A stretch of 64,000 nucleotides of DNA from Bombardia bombarda (lineage: Eukaryota > Ascomycota > Sordariomycetes > Sordariales > Lasiosphaeriaceae), in contig JAULSR010000001.1 in the NCBI GenBank assembly GCA_030512295.1, positions 5,231,001 to 5,295,000 of the forward strand, read 5' to 3'. Below, one piece after another: positions 1 to 11,579 of the stretch. Made by a program: the position numbers and the translations under genes. Position 1 is the first letter of the stretch. Each line of letters begins with the position of its first letter. Under the pieces are notes generated by a model. It was not told the DNA's origin. It ran no database searches and saw only the letters and a list, made by a program, of their open reading frames with translations.

Positions 1-12
1 TCAGCAACATAC

Positions 13-1757
13 CACTGAGAATATCATTAAGCTCGGCCTCTGCAAAGGTAGGAAGCACATCCCGCAGGCCATCCAAAGCTCCGTTGACGAACACAGCTCC
101 CGCTATCGATAGTGCAAGCGTGACTCCTGTATACTGTGCCAACATGACCCATGGAATACCCTGAGAGGCGAACTCTGGGGGAATCACGCCATGAATCACG
201 CCGTAGGCAGTCTGGGTTTGTTGATTGGTCAGCAAACAACTCCTAGACATCCAATAAAAGAAAATAAAAGGGGCTTCTCAACATACCTGGTTGCAGAACC
301 CCAATCCTATCGCCAGAATCACCTCGGCGCCATAGATGTACCCCGTTGACGTGGTTGCATCGATCTCGTAAAGCATCACATTGCCTACTAGTGACAAGGC
401 GCCGCCCATAAAGAACCACGGCCAGTAGTACCCAAACTTAACCATCAAGAAGCCCTGTGACAGGTTGGCAACGCTAAAGACCAAGATCAGCGGCAGCAGT
501 CGCACAGCCGCCTCCAGCGCGCTGTCTCCCCGTGTGAACTGAAAGTAAACAGGGATATAGAAGATGGGCACAAACGCGGCAGTATTCGAGTGTATTGTCG
601 ACAGGCCCAACAGCACAGCCTCCTTGTGCCTCAGCATATCGGTCGGGAAAATCCTGTCCTTGACCGTCGTAAACCAAGCATAATACTGCTGCACGCCAAA
701 CACAATCGCCACCACGCCACCCACCACAAACAGCGCAATAGTCTCGCCACTGCCCCAAGCATATAGCACCCCGCCAAAGTTGATGGCCATGACTAACGAT
801 ATCGAAAACCCTGTCATCAGCAGCGTGCCCAAGAAGTCAAAGTTCTCCAGCCTCTGCCTCCTTGTGACGCTCTTGGGGAGCGGGTTCATCGACGGCAGCA
901 CAAACAGATAGATCGGCATGAACACGCCGCCAATGATCAGGTTGATGTAAAACGCCCAGCGCCAGTTGAAGCGCTCAAACGCGCCGCCCACGACGGGCCC
1001 CAGCACGGTGCCGACGCTCCACACGACGGCCGTGATGCTGAAGTAGGCCGGCTTCTCGTGGTCCTCGGTCGACAGCGCGACGAGGGTCATCAGGCCGCAG
1101 TAGACGCCGCTGCCGGCGACGCCGAGGAAGACGCGGCCGCAGATGATGGCGTTCATGTTGGGGGCGGCGCCGCACAGCGCCGACGCGCCGAGGAAGCACA
1201 CGATGCTGCCCACATAGAGCCACTTGGGGTCGAACTTCTCGTAGAGCTTGCCAAAGGGCAGGATAGCCACGTAGGCGCCCGCGACGAAGCCGACCGAGAG
1301 CCAAGGGAGCATGGGCACGGAGGAGAAGTCATTGACGATGGCGGGGACGAGGTCGGCGGTGATGGTGCTGTCGAGGGAGTAGAAGAACATGGAGGAGTAG
1401 ATGCCGACGAGAATGAGGATCCACTGGTTGTTGACGACATTTTTGTGTCAGTTTGGGTCTGTTTTGTTTGCTTGTGGTTTGTGCGTGAGGTGATGGTGAT
1501 GGTGATGGTGATGGTGATGGTGGCTGCGTTGATGATGATCAAGATGGTGGACTGTATAAACGTACCCTGAAGCCGCGGATCGTGCGAACGAAGGGAGCGG
1601 GTTGCCCGTCCTCGCCAGAGACAACAACGTTGTCGCCCTCGGGCATCGACGTCTTCTCGCCATCCGAAGGGGAGCTGTTGGACGTCGACGACATGGCCTT
1701 CTCGCCAACAACGGACGGCGGCGCCGTGATGGTTGGCGCGGCACTGGACGCCATCAT
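13..1757 (-). CDS. MFS multidrug/toxin efflux transporter (DHA2-type, 14 TM), 3' end outside window
   Basis: Proton-antiport exporter of the major facilitator superfamily, expected in the plasma membrane and probably exporting the product of the adjacent PKS. My model is exon 1 1757-1566, exon 2 1423-287 and exon 3 211-13; a GTATGT donor at 12 shows that the gene continues beyond base 1. At least 509 residues are visible. The N-terminus is a hydrophilic Ser/Thr-rich tail of about 65 residues. Splicing joins RGFR to WILILVGIYSS, which begins TM1 and the LDSTI loop typical of DHA2 pumps. A GRVFLGVAGSG segment and a 'GPVVGGAF..NWRWAFYINL' segment match motif C and the following loop of 14-spanner drug antiporters. 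The second intron acceptor gives NQ-TAYGVIHGVIPPEF, a normal late-TM region. Intron 1 carries a TGATGG microsatellite. Family assignment is secure; substrate is inferred only from position. Confidence 0.88.
1491..1523. repeat. (TGATGG)n hexanucleotide microsatellite
   Basis: About 5.5 perfect copies of TGATGG lie inside intron 1 of the MFS gene. The same hexanucleotide occurs in the opposite orientation at 14154-14183. Confidence 0.9.
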
Positions 1758-3609
1758 AAAGGCCTTGTCCAATCTGTAGGGTATGGCGCACTACAGTGGA
1801 AAAGGGGCCAAAAAGGGGGTAGGGTGCTACCTAGAGCTGGAAGGTACAGTGGGTGATTGATAGGGAAGCAAGCAACTGCTGTGTATGGCAGGAAGGTGGA
1901 TAGAAAAGACTGGCGTGTTAACACGACCGAGAGAGAAACACTCGACAGCGGGATAAAGACATGACGGCTATTTTGCCAATTGACGGCTTGTAGTTTTTGT
2001 CCAATTATCCTGAGCATATTTGCACCTTTTCTGTGTACATGGACAATGAATGTCCGACAGATTACTGCGCTGCAGGGCCCGCCTGTAGCTATCTGATCGT
2101 TGGTCGGCCAAGGCCTGTGTCAAGGCCTGTGTCTGTGGTTTGCGAATAAAATACTACTAATCAGTAATGATTGGGAGCTTACAAATGATGGTGCTTGGTC
2201 CATGCTTGCTTCAAAATTCTTGTATTAAACCACTTCCCCCCAACCCCAAATGCTGGCCGGTCCCCATGAAGTTCCGGCTACTCAGTGCACGCCCATGAAA
2301 GCACAAGGTTATGTATCCCTTGTAAAGTGTTTGTATCCCTCGCAAAATTAAGATGACCCAGCATCTTTCAAGCTTATTAATAACAGAAGGTCTGTGTACT
2401 TCATATCAGTTCGCATTGGCGCACTCGTTCCTGTCACGGATTTATTGCACAATAGCGATAATGATGATCTGATTTTCTTGAGGATTTGTGCCTCTGCAAC
2501 GCCGATTATTAGCGGTGATGGTTACGGCGTATTTCGTAAAAGTTTATGTTTTTTGCGCCGCCTTACATAGCCCTGAGGAAAGTGCTGTGTACCCAGGTAC
2601 CCAAGTACCACCAGCGGCGGGATCCGTACCTAGTCGCCCCAATCCGGTCAAGCGTCGGATTCATTGTCCAACCCCTTTTTCTTGACCCCTACTTATCATT
2701 GGCTAACAGTGCAAAGACCGATGGTCCGTGCAGCTCTGTAAACGCTGTCCGCCGTCAGCGAGTATCTTGGCGGACTTTCGAGAGGTGGATTATCTCAAGT
2801 ATTCTGAATGCTAGAAAGGGCGTGGAAAGGAACTGTTTGAAGAACTGCCCATTTTTGCTTTTTTGGCCATCATGTTGTGTGCACTTCTTGTGTACTAAAT
2901 AACCAACCTGTTCTCATCCGATATCGATGTCTTTCACTCCATGTCAGCTTTCTCTGTTTTTGTGCCGTCGGCGGATTTCGTATTATGCATGTTGGTGAGA
3001 GCTAATGCACGTAATAATAGTGCTTGCAGAAAAAGTTGAACAGACGACACAAATCTGATTTGTACTAAGTGCTACGTACCTGTGGGGCTACCTTTTAATG
3101 CCAATGATGGGTTATTCGGATAGGTAGTTCTGACGTCGAAATATTAAGCCTGTATCGAGGGTGTATTCATGTATGGAGGGTAGGACGGACAGGGCGGACC
3201 GAGCTGTTCCCACACGGCGCATATTCTATCCGAGCCACCAACCGGTCCGCAACTCACCACATACCTACAGTTTCAATGGTCGAGGCAGTCGAAGCGCATC
3301 TGTATTATGTGCGCTAACCAGTAGGCCTACATGCTACACACTATCACCAAACATGAACATTTGGCGTAGAAAATGGAGAAAATGGAACGTAATACCGGCA
3401 CGCCATGGTGCAAAGCTTTATAGCGCTGTCAACTACCCCCCTTTTCTAGCTCGTCAGAATTCTTGTTTACATAACCGATTCCCATCTCGTCGAGCTGCCT
3501 TCTTTCCTATAACAGTCCACATTTCACACTTCAGGTTTACCGTTTGCGCACATACACACACTTAACACTTACACGCCTAATCAACGAAGCAACCATCACT
3601 TCCAGAATC
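1758..3609. other. Intergenic region between divergent MFS and DUF3237 genes
   Basis: This 1.85-kb spacer separates two genes transcribed away from each other, so it must contain both promoters. Only short open frames without recognisable domains are present. The last 150 bases before 3610 are CA/CT-rich, as usual in fungal 5' leaders. I see no RNA gene or mobile element. Confidence 0.6.
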
Positions 3610-4451
3610 ATGGCTGAGAAGCTTACTTCAGCAAAGGCCGGAGAGAGCTTTGCCCTCGAGAGCTTTCCCACGCTCAAGCCTGCATTCCGTTTGATTGTAC
3701 ATCCATCTGCTGGCCCCCACATCCCTTTCGTTCCAGTGTCTGTGTGTCAATATCTGCGCTGTGAACCCACGTGGCTGACATAACTATGGTGGTTGTGGTA
3801 GACGCACTTTAACGAGCGCATCCAGTGTGGCGACATTGCTGCGGGAGAGACCCTCGTGGCTGTGGTAAGTTCCCTACTGGCCACTGCCCACAACAACCTA
3901 CCATGACAGATCTATGCATTAGAACAGAACCACTTACAAAAGAAAAAAAAAATGCATAGCCCCTGAAATCCGGCGGTACCGTCGTCTCGGTCGGCGACTA
4001 CGAGCCCAAGGTCAAGTTCACCATCCACAGCTCGACCGACTTCTTCACCGTCGACAATGACAAGCAGACTGGCCGCATCGACGCCCAAGCCATCCTACTT
4101 GACGAAGAGGGCCGCGCCGTCCACTTCATCAACAAGGGCCAGACCGAACTGAACGAGGAGACGATACCCCATCTGCTGGGTACCCCTGGCGCTGAGTCGT
4201 CCAAATGGGGCAACGCAAGTGAGTCTTTCTCTGTTTTGTAATCAGCAATCCGGTGTTTGTCTTTATCTTGAAGTTGCTGATGGCGGAATCACCCAGTCGA
4301 GTATATCCGGTTCAGGTCGGGCCACCCGGAGTACAAGATGCTCGAGAGGCGTCTGTTCGTCGGCAGCCAGCGCTTCATCTACCTGGATGGTGTGCACACG
4401 GGCATTGAGCTCCGCATGGCCGAGGTCATTGCTGGTACCGGTGCTGATTAA
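3610..4451 (+). CDS. DUF3237 (UPF0311) family small protein
   Basis: Small soluble protein of about 200 residues. The exon model is 3610-3735, 3802-3864, 3960-4218 and 4297-4451. The C-terminal half has the family signature: an Ile-Asp-Ala-Gln-Ala strand (GRIDAQAILLDEEG), a 'HFINKGQTELNEE' segment, then YIRFRSGHPEYKMLERRLFVG and a final 'GIELRMAEV' strand. DUF3237 proteins are small beta-barrel proteins with no established reaction. The first donor (GTGTCT at 3736) is weak, so the residues near 42 are uncertain; the other splice sites are good. It lies between the exporter and the DUF4188 gene of the PKS cluster. A role as a trans-acting cyclase or product-shaping protein is my inference; a role unrelated to the cluster is equally possible. 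Confidence 0.75.
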
Positions 4452-5577
4452 GCCCGTAAGGTGCATAGAAGCGACCTGGCATACATGTAGCGAGAGTTTT
4501 ATGTCTGACCCCATGGAGGACTGGAAGGTGAACTGCGACAGACTGACAATTGTGGCTGGAAACCTTTCACATGTGTAAAGACATGGTCGGCAGATAGATA
4601 CTTATAGTTATGAGAAATGATGAAGTGATCTTAAAGATGTGAGCCCTCATCAGGTTATGAGTAGATCAGCAAACTGCTTGTACATGATACGCGATAAAGG
4701 CAAAGGACCAACTATGTTTCTAGTGCTACTCAACTCGTATGATCGAGTACCTAATACCATCAAAGACCCCAGCACGTCGACTCGGGGGAGATTGTCCGAC
4801 ACTGGCTGGGGTAGAGCCACCCCCCTAGCTGACTTTGCACCTCCCTGCCAGTAGCATAACATGATCTCGGGTTTATGCACGTATCTAGTCTAAAACGGAT
4901 TGCTACTCGGTTATCAGGTAACCATCGAGGGCTACTCTCCGTCCAGTACCCCGGCACTTCGGACTACCTAGTTGGGAGTGATATTGTCTAAATGGGTCCA
5001 TGTAAGTCCTAGGTATTGCTGTATGTACAGGTAGAAATCAGCCCTCCATGCCAGTCTCGGAGGCAAGAGCCGAGCCGCCATGCCGAGGGGGGCTGTCAGT
5101 TATTTAAGACTGCAGCCCTATGTCGTGTAAATGTGACGGCGGCAGTGGTAATACCGGTACATGTTGATGTAATTACACACCATTTCACCACAATACATAA
5201 AAGCACAGAACAATTCGCGCATAGCTCACTAAGTAGATATGTACTGACCTGCCTTGGGGTGTATGAGGGACTCTTACAACTATAATAAGTCTTTAAGACA
5301 ACCAGTATGCATTTCATCATCTCTTCGTATTATCTCATATGTACGCTACCTTAATAATCAGTCTCAACTGACGCACACCAGTCTATCACCATCTCTTACC
5401 GTCAACTGCCCTGCACTTTTCAACCACACCAGATGCAGCCTCCCAATGTGACACACGCAATCTACTACCATCTATCAATGCACCTCTGTCGTTCTCTCCC
5501 TCTCCCTCTCTCTTTCTTACTGACTTGCTCCTTTTGCACAGTCGGTCTCACTCACACCAGCGTGACATTGAGACAAT
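4452..5577. other. Intergenic region, convergent 3' ends
   Basis: It lies between the 3' ends of the DUF3237 and DUF4188 genes, which converge. Only short frames and AT-rich sequence are seen. I recognise no gene or RNA here. Confidence 0.6.
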
Positions 5578-6731
5578 CTACACCTTCTCACCAGCCGACT
5601 TCAAGACATCGTCCAGGACGCCCGTAGCCACACCCTCGGGAATGAGCTGGGCCATGACCTTATCGGCCTCGGCCTGCTGGATCTTGCGACCCATGCGGCC
5701 CCACATGCCGTTGATCTTCTTGGGGTCGCGCTCAAGGTAGGGGCCCTGGAAACCACCCTTGGGGAGAGGGAATTTGGACAGAGCTTTTGTCACACACACA
5801 TGTTAGTAATGGTACTGATAATACTCTGTCGTGATGATGGAGAACGTACCGAGACCCCATGGCTTCATGTTGGAGTAGACACCCTCCCAGTGGGTAGGCG
5901 GGCAGATCATGATTTCGTGCTGATAATCATGTCAGTACACAAAATAGGTGTAAGGCTGATTGTTAACGTACGAAAACACCCAGGTCATTGCTGTGCTTCT
6001 TGTTGACCTCAAACGCCAAGAACTTGAGCGACTTGATGTGCAGGGGCGTCTGGCCGAAGCGCTCGAGATCCTCGACGCTCTTCCAGTAGCTGATGGAGAA
6101 AAGGGTGTTGCTGTTGGCGTACTCGTTGGCGGGGATCAGGTCGGGTGTTCTGCCCAGGTCTGGGCGATGTCAGTTGAGTTCAGCTGAGCCACATGCAATA
6201 GACATCGTGCAAGTTAGGCAGGTAGGCAGGTTACTCACATCCGTTGGTAGACTGGTACTTCGCGGCATCCTCGTAGATCTTGTCATAGTAGTCGTTAAGC
6301 TTTTGGTACATGGGGTGGAGACGGCCGAGTGGGCTGGTTGTGAACAGAGCAGTTAGTTGTTATTGCCTATTACTCATCTTGCATGCAGCATCTGGGGAGG
6401 GGTCGGGTACTGACTGGTTTGACCGAATGCCCACAATAAAAACTGCAAGTGGCTGCTTGCCAAAGTTCTCTGGGCGGCTTCCATCCTCCTCGGGGAACAT
6501 GAGAGAGAAACGGGACAGCTCGACACCATCCATGTACTTGTTGGGCGCCAGGTTGAGGTATGCCAGAACCCAGCCGCTCACGAGGATGAATACGGACAAG
6601 GCGGCTGGCACCAGGACATACTTGGCCGGGGCCAGGAGGCTGACGGCGACCTGGATAGAGGCGCCGATGGCCAGCCAGGTCTTTATGTCGAACTCATCCT
6701 TGAGCAGGTTGAAGTTGTAGGACCAGAGCAT
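5578..6731 (-). CDS. DUF4188 family protein with N-terminal membrane anchor
   Basis: Predicted 291-residue protein in five exons: 6731-6415, 6333-6239, 6159-5972, 5919-5850 and 5783-5578. All junctions are in phase. Residues about 18-65 form two hydrophobic segments (IGASIQVAVSLLAP.., ALSVFILVSGWVLAYL), suggesting a membrane anchor. The rest is a DUF4188 domain, a ferredoxin-like fold related to Dabb/monooxygenase-like small enzymes. Splicing restores the family motif RSNHPLGRLHP, and the NSNTLFSISYWKSVEDLERF strand-helix and the Trp-Glu-Gly-Val-Tyr..Met-Lys-Pro-Trp-Gly segment follow. No catalytic reaction is proven for the family, and the 'monooxygenase' label often used is by fold only. 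It lies between the DUF3237 and FMO genes, so a tailoring role in the PKS pathway is a reasonable inference. Confidence 0.82.
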
Positions 6732-8281
6732 GGCTGCTTATATTCTCAGAATATGTCTTAAAAAGGTTATGATGGATGATGAATGGGATGCTGCGTCTCT
6801 CGTCGACGAGCTGACTTTGCAGTTGGAGCGAAACGCCTGTTTGCGTCCAGCTCTAGTGGAATAGGAAAATGGGGAAGGGGAGAAAGGGGAAGGTGGTCTG
6901 TCTTGAGCAGTCAACAACACGGGAGGTTTGGTATATCGACAGACTCTCGAGGGACGTTTGGGAGTCAAAGATATATCCAACTGGGAAGCTACATCTGTCG
7001 GTGCTAGCCATTAACGCCTGTCGGTGCTAAGTGAATAACGCCGATTCCCAGCTGTCTAGACGCCAGAGCGTATCAGCCTGCAGCCCATCCATGTTCATGG
7101 CAACGTGTTTTGGTGACCGTGCCAGTCTGGTGGCAAGCAACGCAGCACCACTAACAGTGCAGTGCAGCGCAGCGCAGTGCGGTGCAGTGCAATGCGGTGC
7201 GCCATGCTCCCTCATGTCCAGTTCGCTCCTCCACATCCCGCACTTCCCATTGAACGGAGGATCAAAAAGAACTGTGGGATGGGGAAGTGGAGCGGGAATG
7301 AGGGGGGACGGAGACTCACGGAGCGGGTCTCTGCTGACGGTTTTTGAAATTGACTATGGAAGGCGTTGCCAGGTGCGGACCGCGCCCTCCGACTTTTTCG
7401 ATCCCGCGTTTTCTGGGGACCCGGACGTGGCAATGGGGTAGGCCCGGGTCAATAGGCGCCTAAGCATGCCTTAGCGTGTAATACTAACCTCCAGAATGGC
7501 ATAGTGAAGTGATGATAAGGTGCGATACGCTTCCTTTCTTTCGAAATGCACGTTATCCTATTCGTCTGTTTAGCCGTCACATGTCATTGGTTCAGTGCAC
7601 ATGGCATGGGCGCAGGATGCATGTCAAGGTCGTATCGATCTTTAGTCTATTCTGAATAGATGCAGCTGCAGCGAAGACAAGGCCCAGAATACGTTCAATT
7701 GGGAAATCGATAGTGCATTTGTAGACCTGACCGCGAGAATGTATTGTCGCAAATGTATTTGGAGATGCAACGAGTGGTGGAATTAAATAAGGTACCCAGC
7801 TGTTAGACTTAGTAGTGGTCATCAAACTCAAAATTATTAGTGCGACGACGAATTACATCAGTGCACCGATGTGAACATGTACGTCAAGGACCAGCACGTA
7901 TCGTATCTGTACAGCATCGTCGACATACCATGGGAATAGCAACATCACAACAAAGCACTGCAAAGAAACCAAAACCCAATCTCATAATTCATCAACTCCA
8001 TATCTGTTCTCAATCAGTCTGGGCAGTAAAGTGAGCTCTAGCATCCAGCAAATTCAAACAATCAAGACGCAGTAAACCAGCCCCACTACGACAGAAAATA
8101 CAAACTCAACATCTCATCTCAACTTTGATCCAATATACCTAATGGACACACCCCAACCCCTTCAAGTCAGCTCCACCTCAACAGAAATTGCTCCCTCTTC
8201 TTGCTTCTTTGTCGTTACTTGCATGTTCTTGTGTATCCAACCGTTGATTTTGCAAATCTGTTCCCATACGAGATCCAATAT
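6732..8281. other. Intergenic region with GC-rich pentamer repeats
   Basis: 1.55 kb between the DUF4188 start and the FMO stop. It must hold the DUF4188 promoter. The only structure I see is the CAGTG-type tandem array at 7155-7199. Open frames here are short and show no domain. Confidence 0.6.
7155..7199. repeat. Imperfect pentanucleotide array (CAGTG/CAGCG/CGGTG)
   Basis: Nine consecutive 5-base units differing by single substitutions, upstream of the DUF4188 gene. Confidence 0.8.
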
Positions 8282-10374
8282 CTAGATTCTGACGGCGCCA
8301 CCGTTGGCATGACCATTGGTAGCATGGCCGTTGCTGTGCCCATTGGCATATCCATTCAGCTGCTTGCCCTTCTTCTTGGCCAGGGCGGCGCGGAACTCGG
8401 TAGTCAGCCCCTTGTAGTCACTGGGGTACTTTGGCAGGAGCAGCTCAGCAATTGCGTTGCTCTTGCGCGTTGTGTTGATGCCGAGGTCCTCGAGGAGCAC
8501 GTCGATGTACTGTTTGTTTTCAAAGTCTGTGTTAGCCCCTTTTTCTTTTCTCCACCTCATCTTGGCCAAGCCATCCCAAAAACCCGCTTATGTACCCCGC
8601 CACGACGGTAGTACAAAGAAGAAAATGAAAGGGAGAGAAAATAGAAGCTTACCGAAAAGAAATCATAAATGGCATAAGCGTGCTTTCTCCCCTGAGCCAA
8701 GTAGCGCTTCCGCGTCCAGACGTTCCACTCAGCCACCTCACGCTCCATCTCCCCCTGGGACGGCAGATCGACCAAATCCAGCAAGAATGCCACTCCCCAC
8801 AGGGACTGCACCTCGCTCACCAGCGGCGTGTAAATCGTATGAATGAACCCGGGGAAATAAACGCTGCGGTCACCAGTAGCCGCCATCTCGGGCATAATCA
8901 GTCGTCTATAATGTCTGCTGGGTCCGTGGAGAAGGGGTCGGGCGTGGTTGCTCGCGGGCGGGCGCTCCGTGCGCACACCGGCGGGGGCATTGCGAATGGC
9001 GGGAAGGAGCTCGTCGACACGGCGCTCAGCGGCGGCCTCGAGGTTGTCCCACTTTGTGGCATGGGCAGGCGTGGGGATCAGGCCACATGCCTGCTGCAGG
9101 GGCTCGCTGAACTGGTGGTACGACTTATCGAAGCCGGTGCAGAGGATGATGTAGTCGGTTTCGAACTTGGTCTGGTCCAGGAGGGTGACGGTCGAGTTGC
9201 CGGTAAGGGAGCCGATCTCGGTGCGGTGGACGGTGCAGTCGCCCGCGTGGAAGACCTTCCAGAAGTTGGGGACGGATGCGCACCCGAGGCCGGCGTTGGC
9301 CCAGAAGATGCTGAACATCAATGGAACAACGTCGTTAGCAAATATGGAATAGGAATGGAAACAGTGTGGACGGTGAACTGGAAGAGGGAAAACACATACC
9401 CATTTCCAACCGGCAGCGGCTTCAGCTTGGCCGCGTTTTCGCTCTTGTCATAGCCCGCGTGCATGGCCGCGATTGCGGTAACCGTCTTCCAGAAACCCTT
9501 GGCAATCACCCGTCCCACCCTCGTGCGGTTGAAGAAGCGGTAGCCCGGGCCCTTGGCGCTCATGATGCTGCTCCCCAGGTGACGCATCATCTTGGTGGCC
9601 ACAACATCCATAGTGTTGACCACGCCCAGAATCGTCGGCGGCATGATGGCCAGCGGGCCCGTCCCGTCAGCACGGATGATCCAGTCAACCTGGATGCCAC
9701 GCTCGAGCAGCAGGAAGACGGTGTCGTAGGCTGACTTGGCGGCGCCAACAACGGTGACGCGCTTTACCTTTTTCAGCGCCTCGAGGTGCGTTCCTACCTC
9801 GGAGGAATGGATGATGGGCGTATTGAAGGTCTCATCCCGAGGCCACTGAGGAATGACGGGGTGCGAGGTGGCGCCAGACGCGTAGATGAGCTTAGCGCAC
9901 TCGATGGGTGCCTTGCCCTCGAGCTCGAGCTTCCAGCCGTCGGCCAGCTTCTCGACCTTGTCGACCTTTGTGCGCAGGCGGGTACGCTGCGTCAGGCCAA
10001 AGTCATGGGCAAAGTCGTTGAGGTAGCGGTGGATGGTCTGGCCGGCGATGTAGCCATCCTTGGTGATGCCCTCACGCTTCATGGGGTAGAAGGAGTACTC
10101 GAACTGGCCGAACTTGATCTGAGCGTAGAGTGAGGGGTAGATCTTTTCGGCGGACCAGACACCGCCAATGGTAGCCTGGTCGTCGATGATGACGAGATTG
10201 GCATCAGGGGCGAAATCAAGATAGGTCTTGGCCGCGATGAGGCCGTTCCAGCCTTTTGTTCCATGTCCGTTTTGTCAGTTTCAATATCGAAAATTCAAAT
10301 TCATGGGCAATGTGATAACAAAAAGGTGGCATACCAGCCCCTACGACAACGACATCGACGCGTTCGAGTTGCAT
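8282..10374 (-). CDS. Flavin-containing monooxygenase (FMO-like)
   Basis: Predicted 592-residue FAD/NADPH oxygenase in four exons: 10374-10335, 10252-9400, 9310-8653 and 8509-8282. The N-terminus VDVVVVGAGWNG (residues 7-17) is the FAD Rossmann loop GxGxxG, with the first intron splitting the codon of Gly14. 'GGVWSAEKIYPSLY' follows, as in fungal FMOs. A second dinucleotide loop, VTVVGAAKSAYD (about 180-190), takes the NADPH site position but has Ala where the classical motif has Gly. A hydrophobic stretch with an LCTGFDKSYHQF segment matches the conserved C-terminal ATG/CTGF motif. The C-terminus is an Asn-Gly-His-rich tail (NGYANGHSNGHATNGHANGG). It probably oxygenates the PKS product by hydroxylation, epoxidation or Baeyer-Villiger insertion; the sequence does not say which. 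The gene is divergent from the membrane protein gene. Confidence 0.88.
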
Positions 10375-10833
10375 CTTGTCTGGTGTGGTGATGTGTAGGT
10401 AGTGATGTGTTGGGTGGGTCTGTGGCGGGAGTGGAGGTAGTGCCGGTGGTGTAGTGGCAGTTTGGCTCTTGGACTAAGGTAATGAGAACCCTGAGGACTG
10501 ACTAAAACAAGACAGAAACAGGACAAGCCCAAACGAAAGGAAAGACCAGGACAGACAAATAGGGAAATCGTCGACAGGTTAAGTCTACTAATCAAGTCCA
10601 GTAGTCGTCCTACAACCTCGGTCTCGTCTCGTTTTACCACTCGCAACTTTCATCACGCAGCTCAATCGCACCATCAATGGCGGTCAACTTCGGCTTTTTC
10701 ATTGTGTTGGCTGGCCACGAACACGCTTACGCTTGATCCTTTCTCTACTTGGGGGCTTGTGGGCGGAGGAACTAGCCGCGTGCTTGCATAAATCGTACGG
10801 TCGACCCCCCTGCTCAGGCTACTTGCCTGCCTG

Positions 10834-10864
10834 GCCTGCCTGCCTGCCTGCCTGCCTGCCTGCC
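10834..10864. repeat. (CCTG)n tetranucleotide microsatellite
   Basis: About seven near-perfect CCTG units within the divergent promoter region, with related CCTG sequence just upstream. Confidence 0.85.
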
Positions 10865-11255
10865 CACTTGCTACTCGTGCTTGGCGCTCCACAGCACCCA
10901 AAGGCAGAGCCCACAGGGAACCCTGGGACAGGGACCCCTGGGGTAAGCTGGATTGGCCGTACATACATACATGGATGTACCGCGCCTCTCCCAACTCTTA
11001 TCCCCGGAGCGCCATCGCCGTTCACATCGGCTCTAAAAAGTACCTACATCACACACGGGGCCGGCCCGCATCCCTCCGTCTTCCCTCCACCGTGCTGTGT
11101 AACGCGACGTCTTATTGGATCCTTTTCTTCAAGACAGAAATGGGCCGATGGTCGGTGAACAAACGGCGCGCGAGCAGTCTGGGGTCAGGTCTGTCAGCAT
11201 CCAGCGAATCATGTTTCCCAACGCCTCTTGTTCACACTGGATGCATTCATTGGAT

Positions 11256-11285
11256 GGATTGGATTGGATTGGATTGGATTGGATT
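11256..11285. repeat. (GGATT)6 pentanucleotide microsatellite
   Basis: Six perfect copies of GGATT about 300 bases upstream of the membrane protein start. Confidence 0.9.
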
Positions 11286-11579
11286 GGGTCTGTCAAAACG
11301 CTCACATTTTACTTAGGTAACCCGCATGCTTTCGCAATGCCCTTGGTTTGAATCCATGGTGATTGAGATCCAGGTCATCATAGCCCTGTCCTGCGTGGTT
11401 ATCATTACTGTGTCATCTCCCGCCTCCCCCACACTTTTTTGTGTTTTTGTTTCTTGGCTTTTCTTGTTATAGGATCTTGCGAATCAGTCTCATATCCAAC
11501 TGTCTGGAACCGTCTGGGTCCCTTTTGTTCGCTTGGCATCAACCAACAACGCCACAGCAGCACTGCAGCAGTATCAACA

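Larger units (their letters stand above)
10375..11579. promoter_or_regulatory. Shared divergent promoter region of the FMO and membrane-protein genes
   Basis: 1.2 kb between two divergently transcribed cluster genes, so both promoters lie here. It contains a CCTG tetranucleotide array (10834-10864) and a GGATT array (11256-11285). CT-rich leader sequence precedes the ATG at 11580. I cannot identify a specific regulator site. Confidence 0.5.

Noticed and set aside
1058..1570. 170-codon plus-strand frame opposite the MFS gene
   Set aside because: Low-complexity Gly/Asp/Glu translation running through the microsatellite; the MFS motifs on the other strand explain the region.
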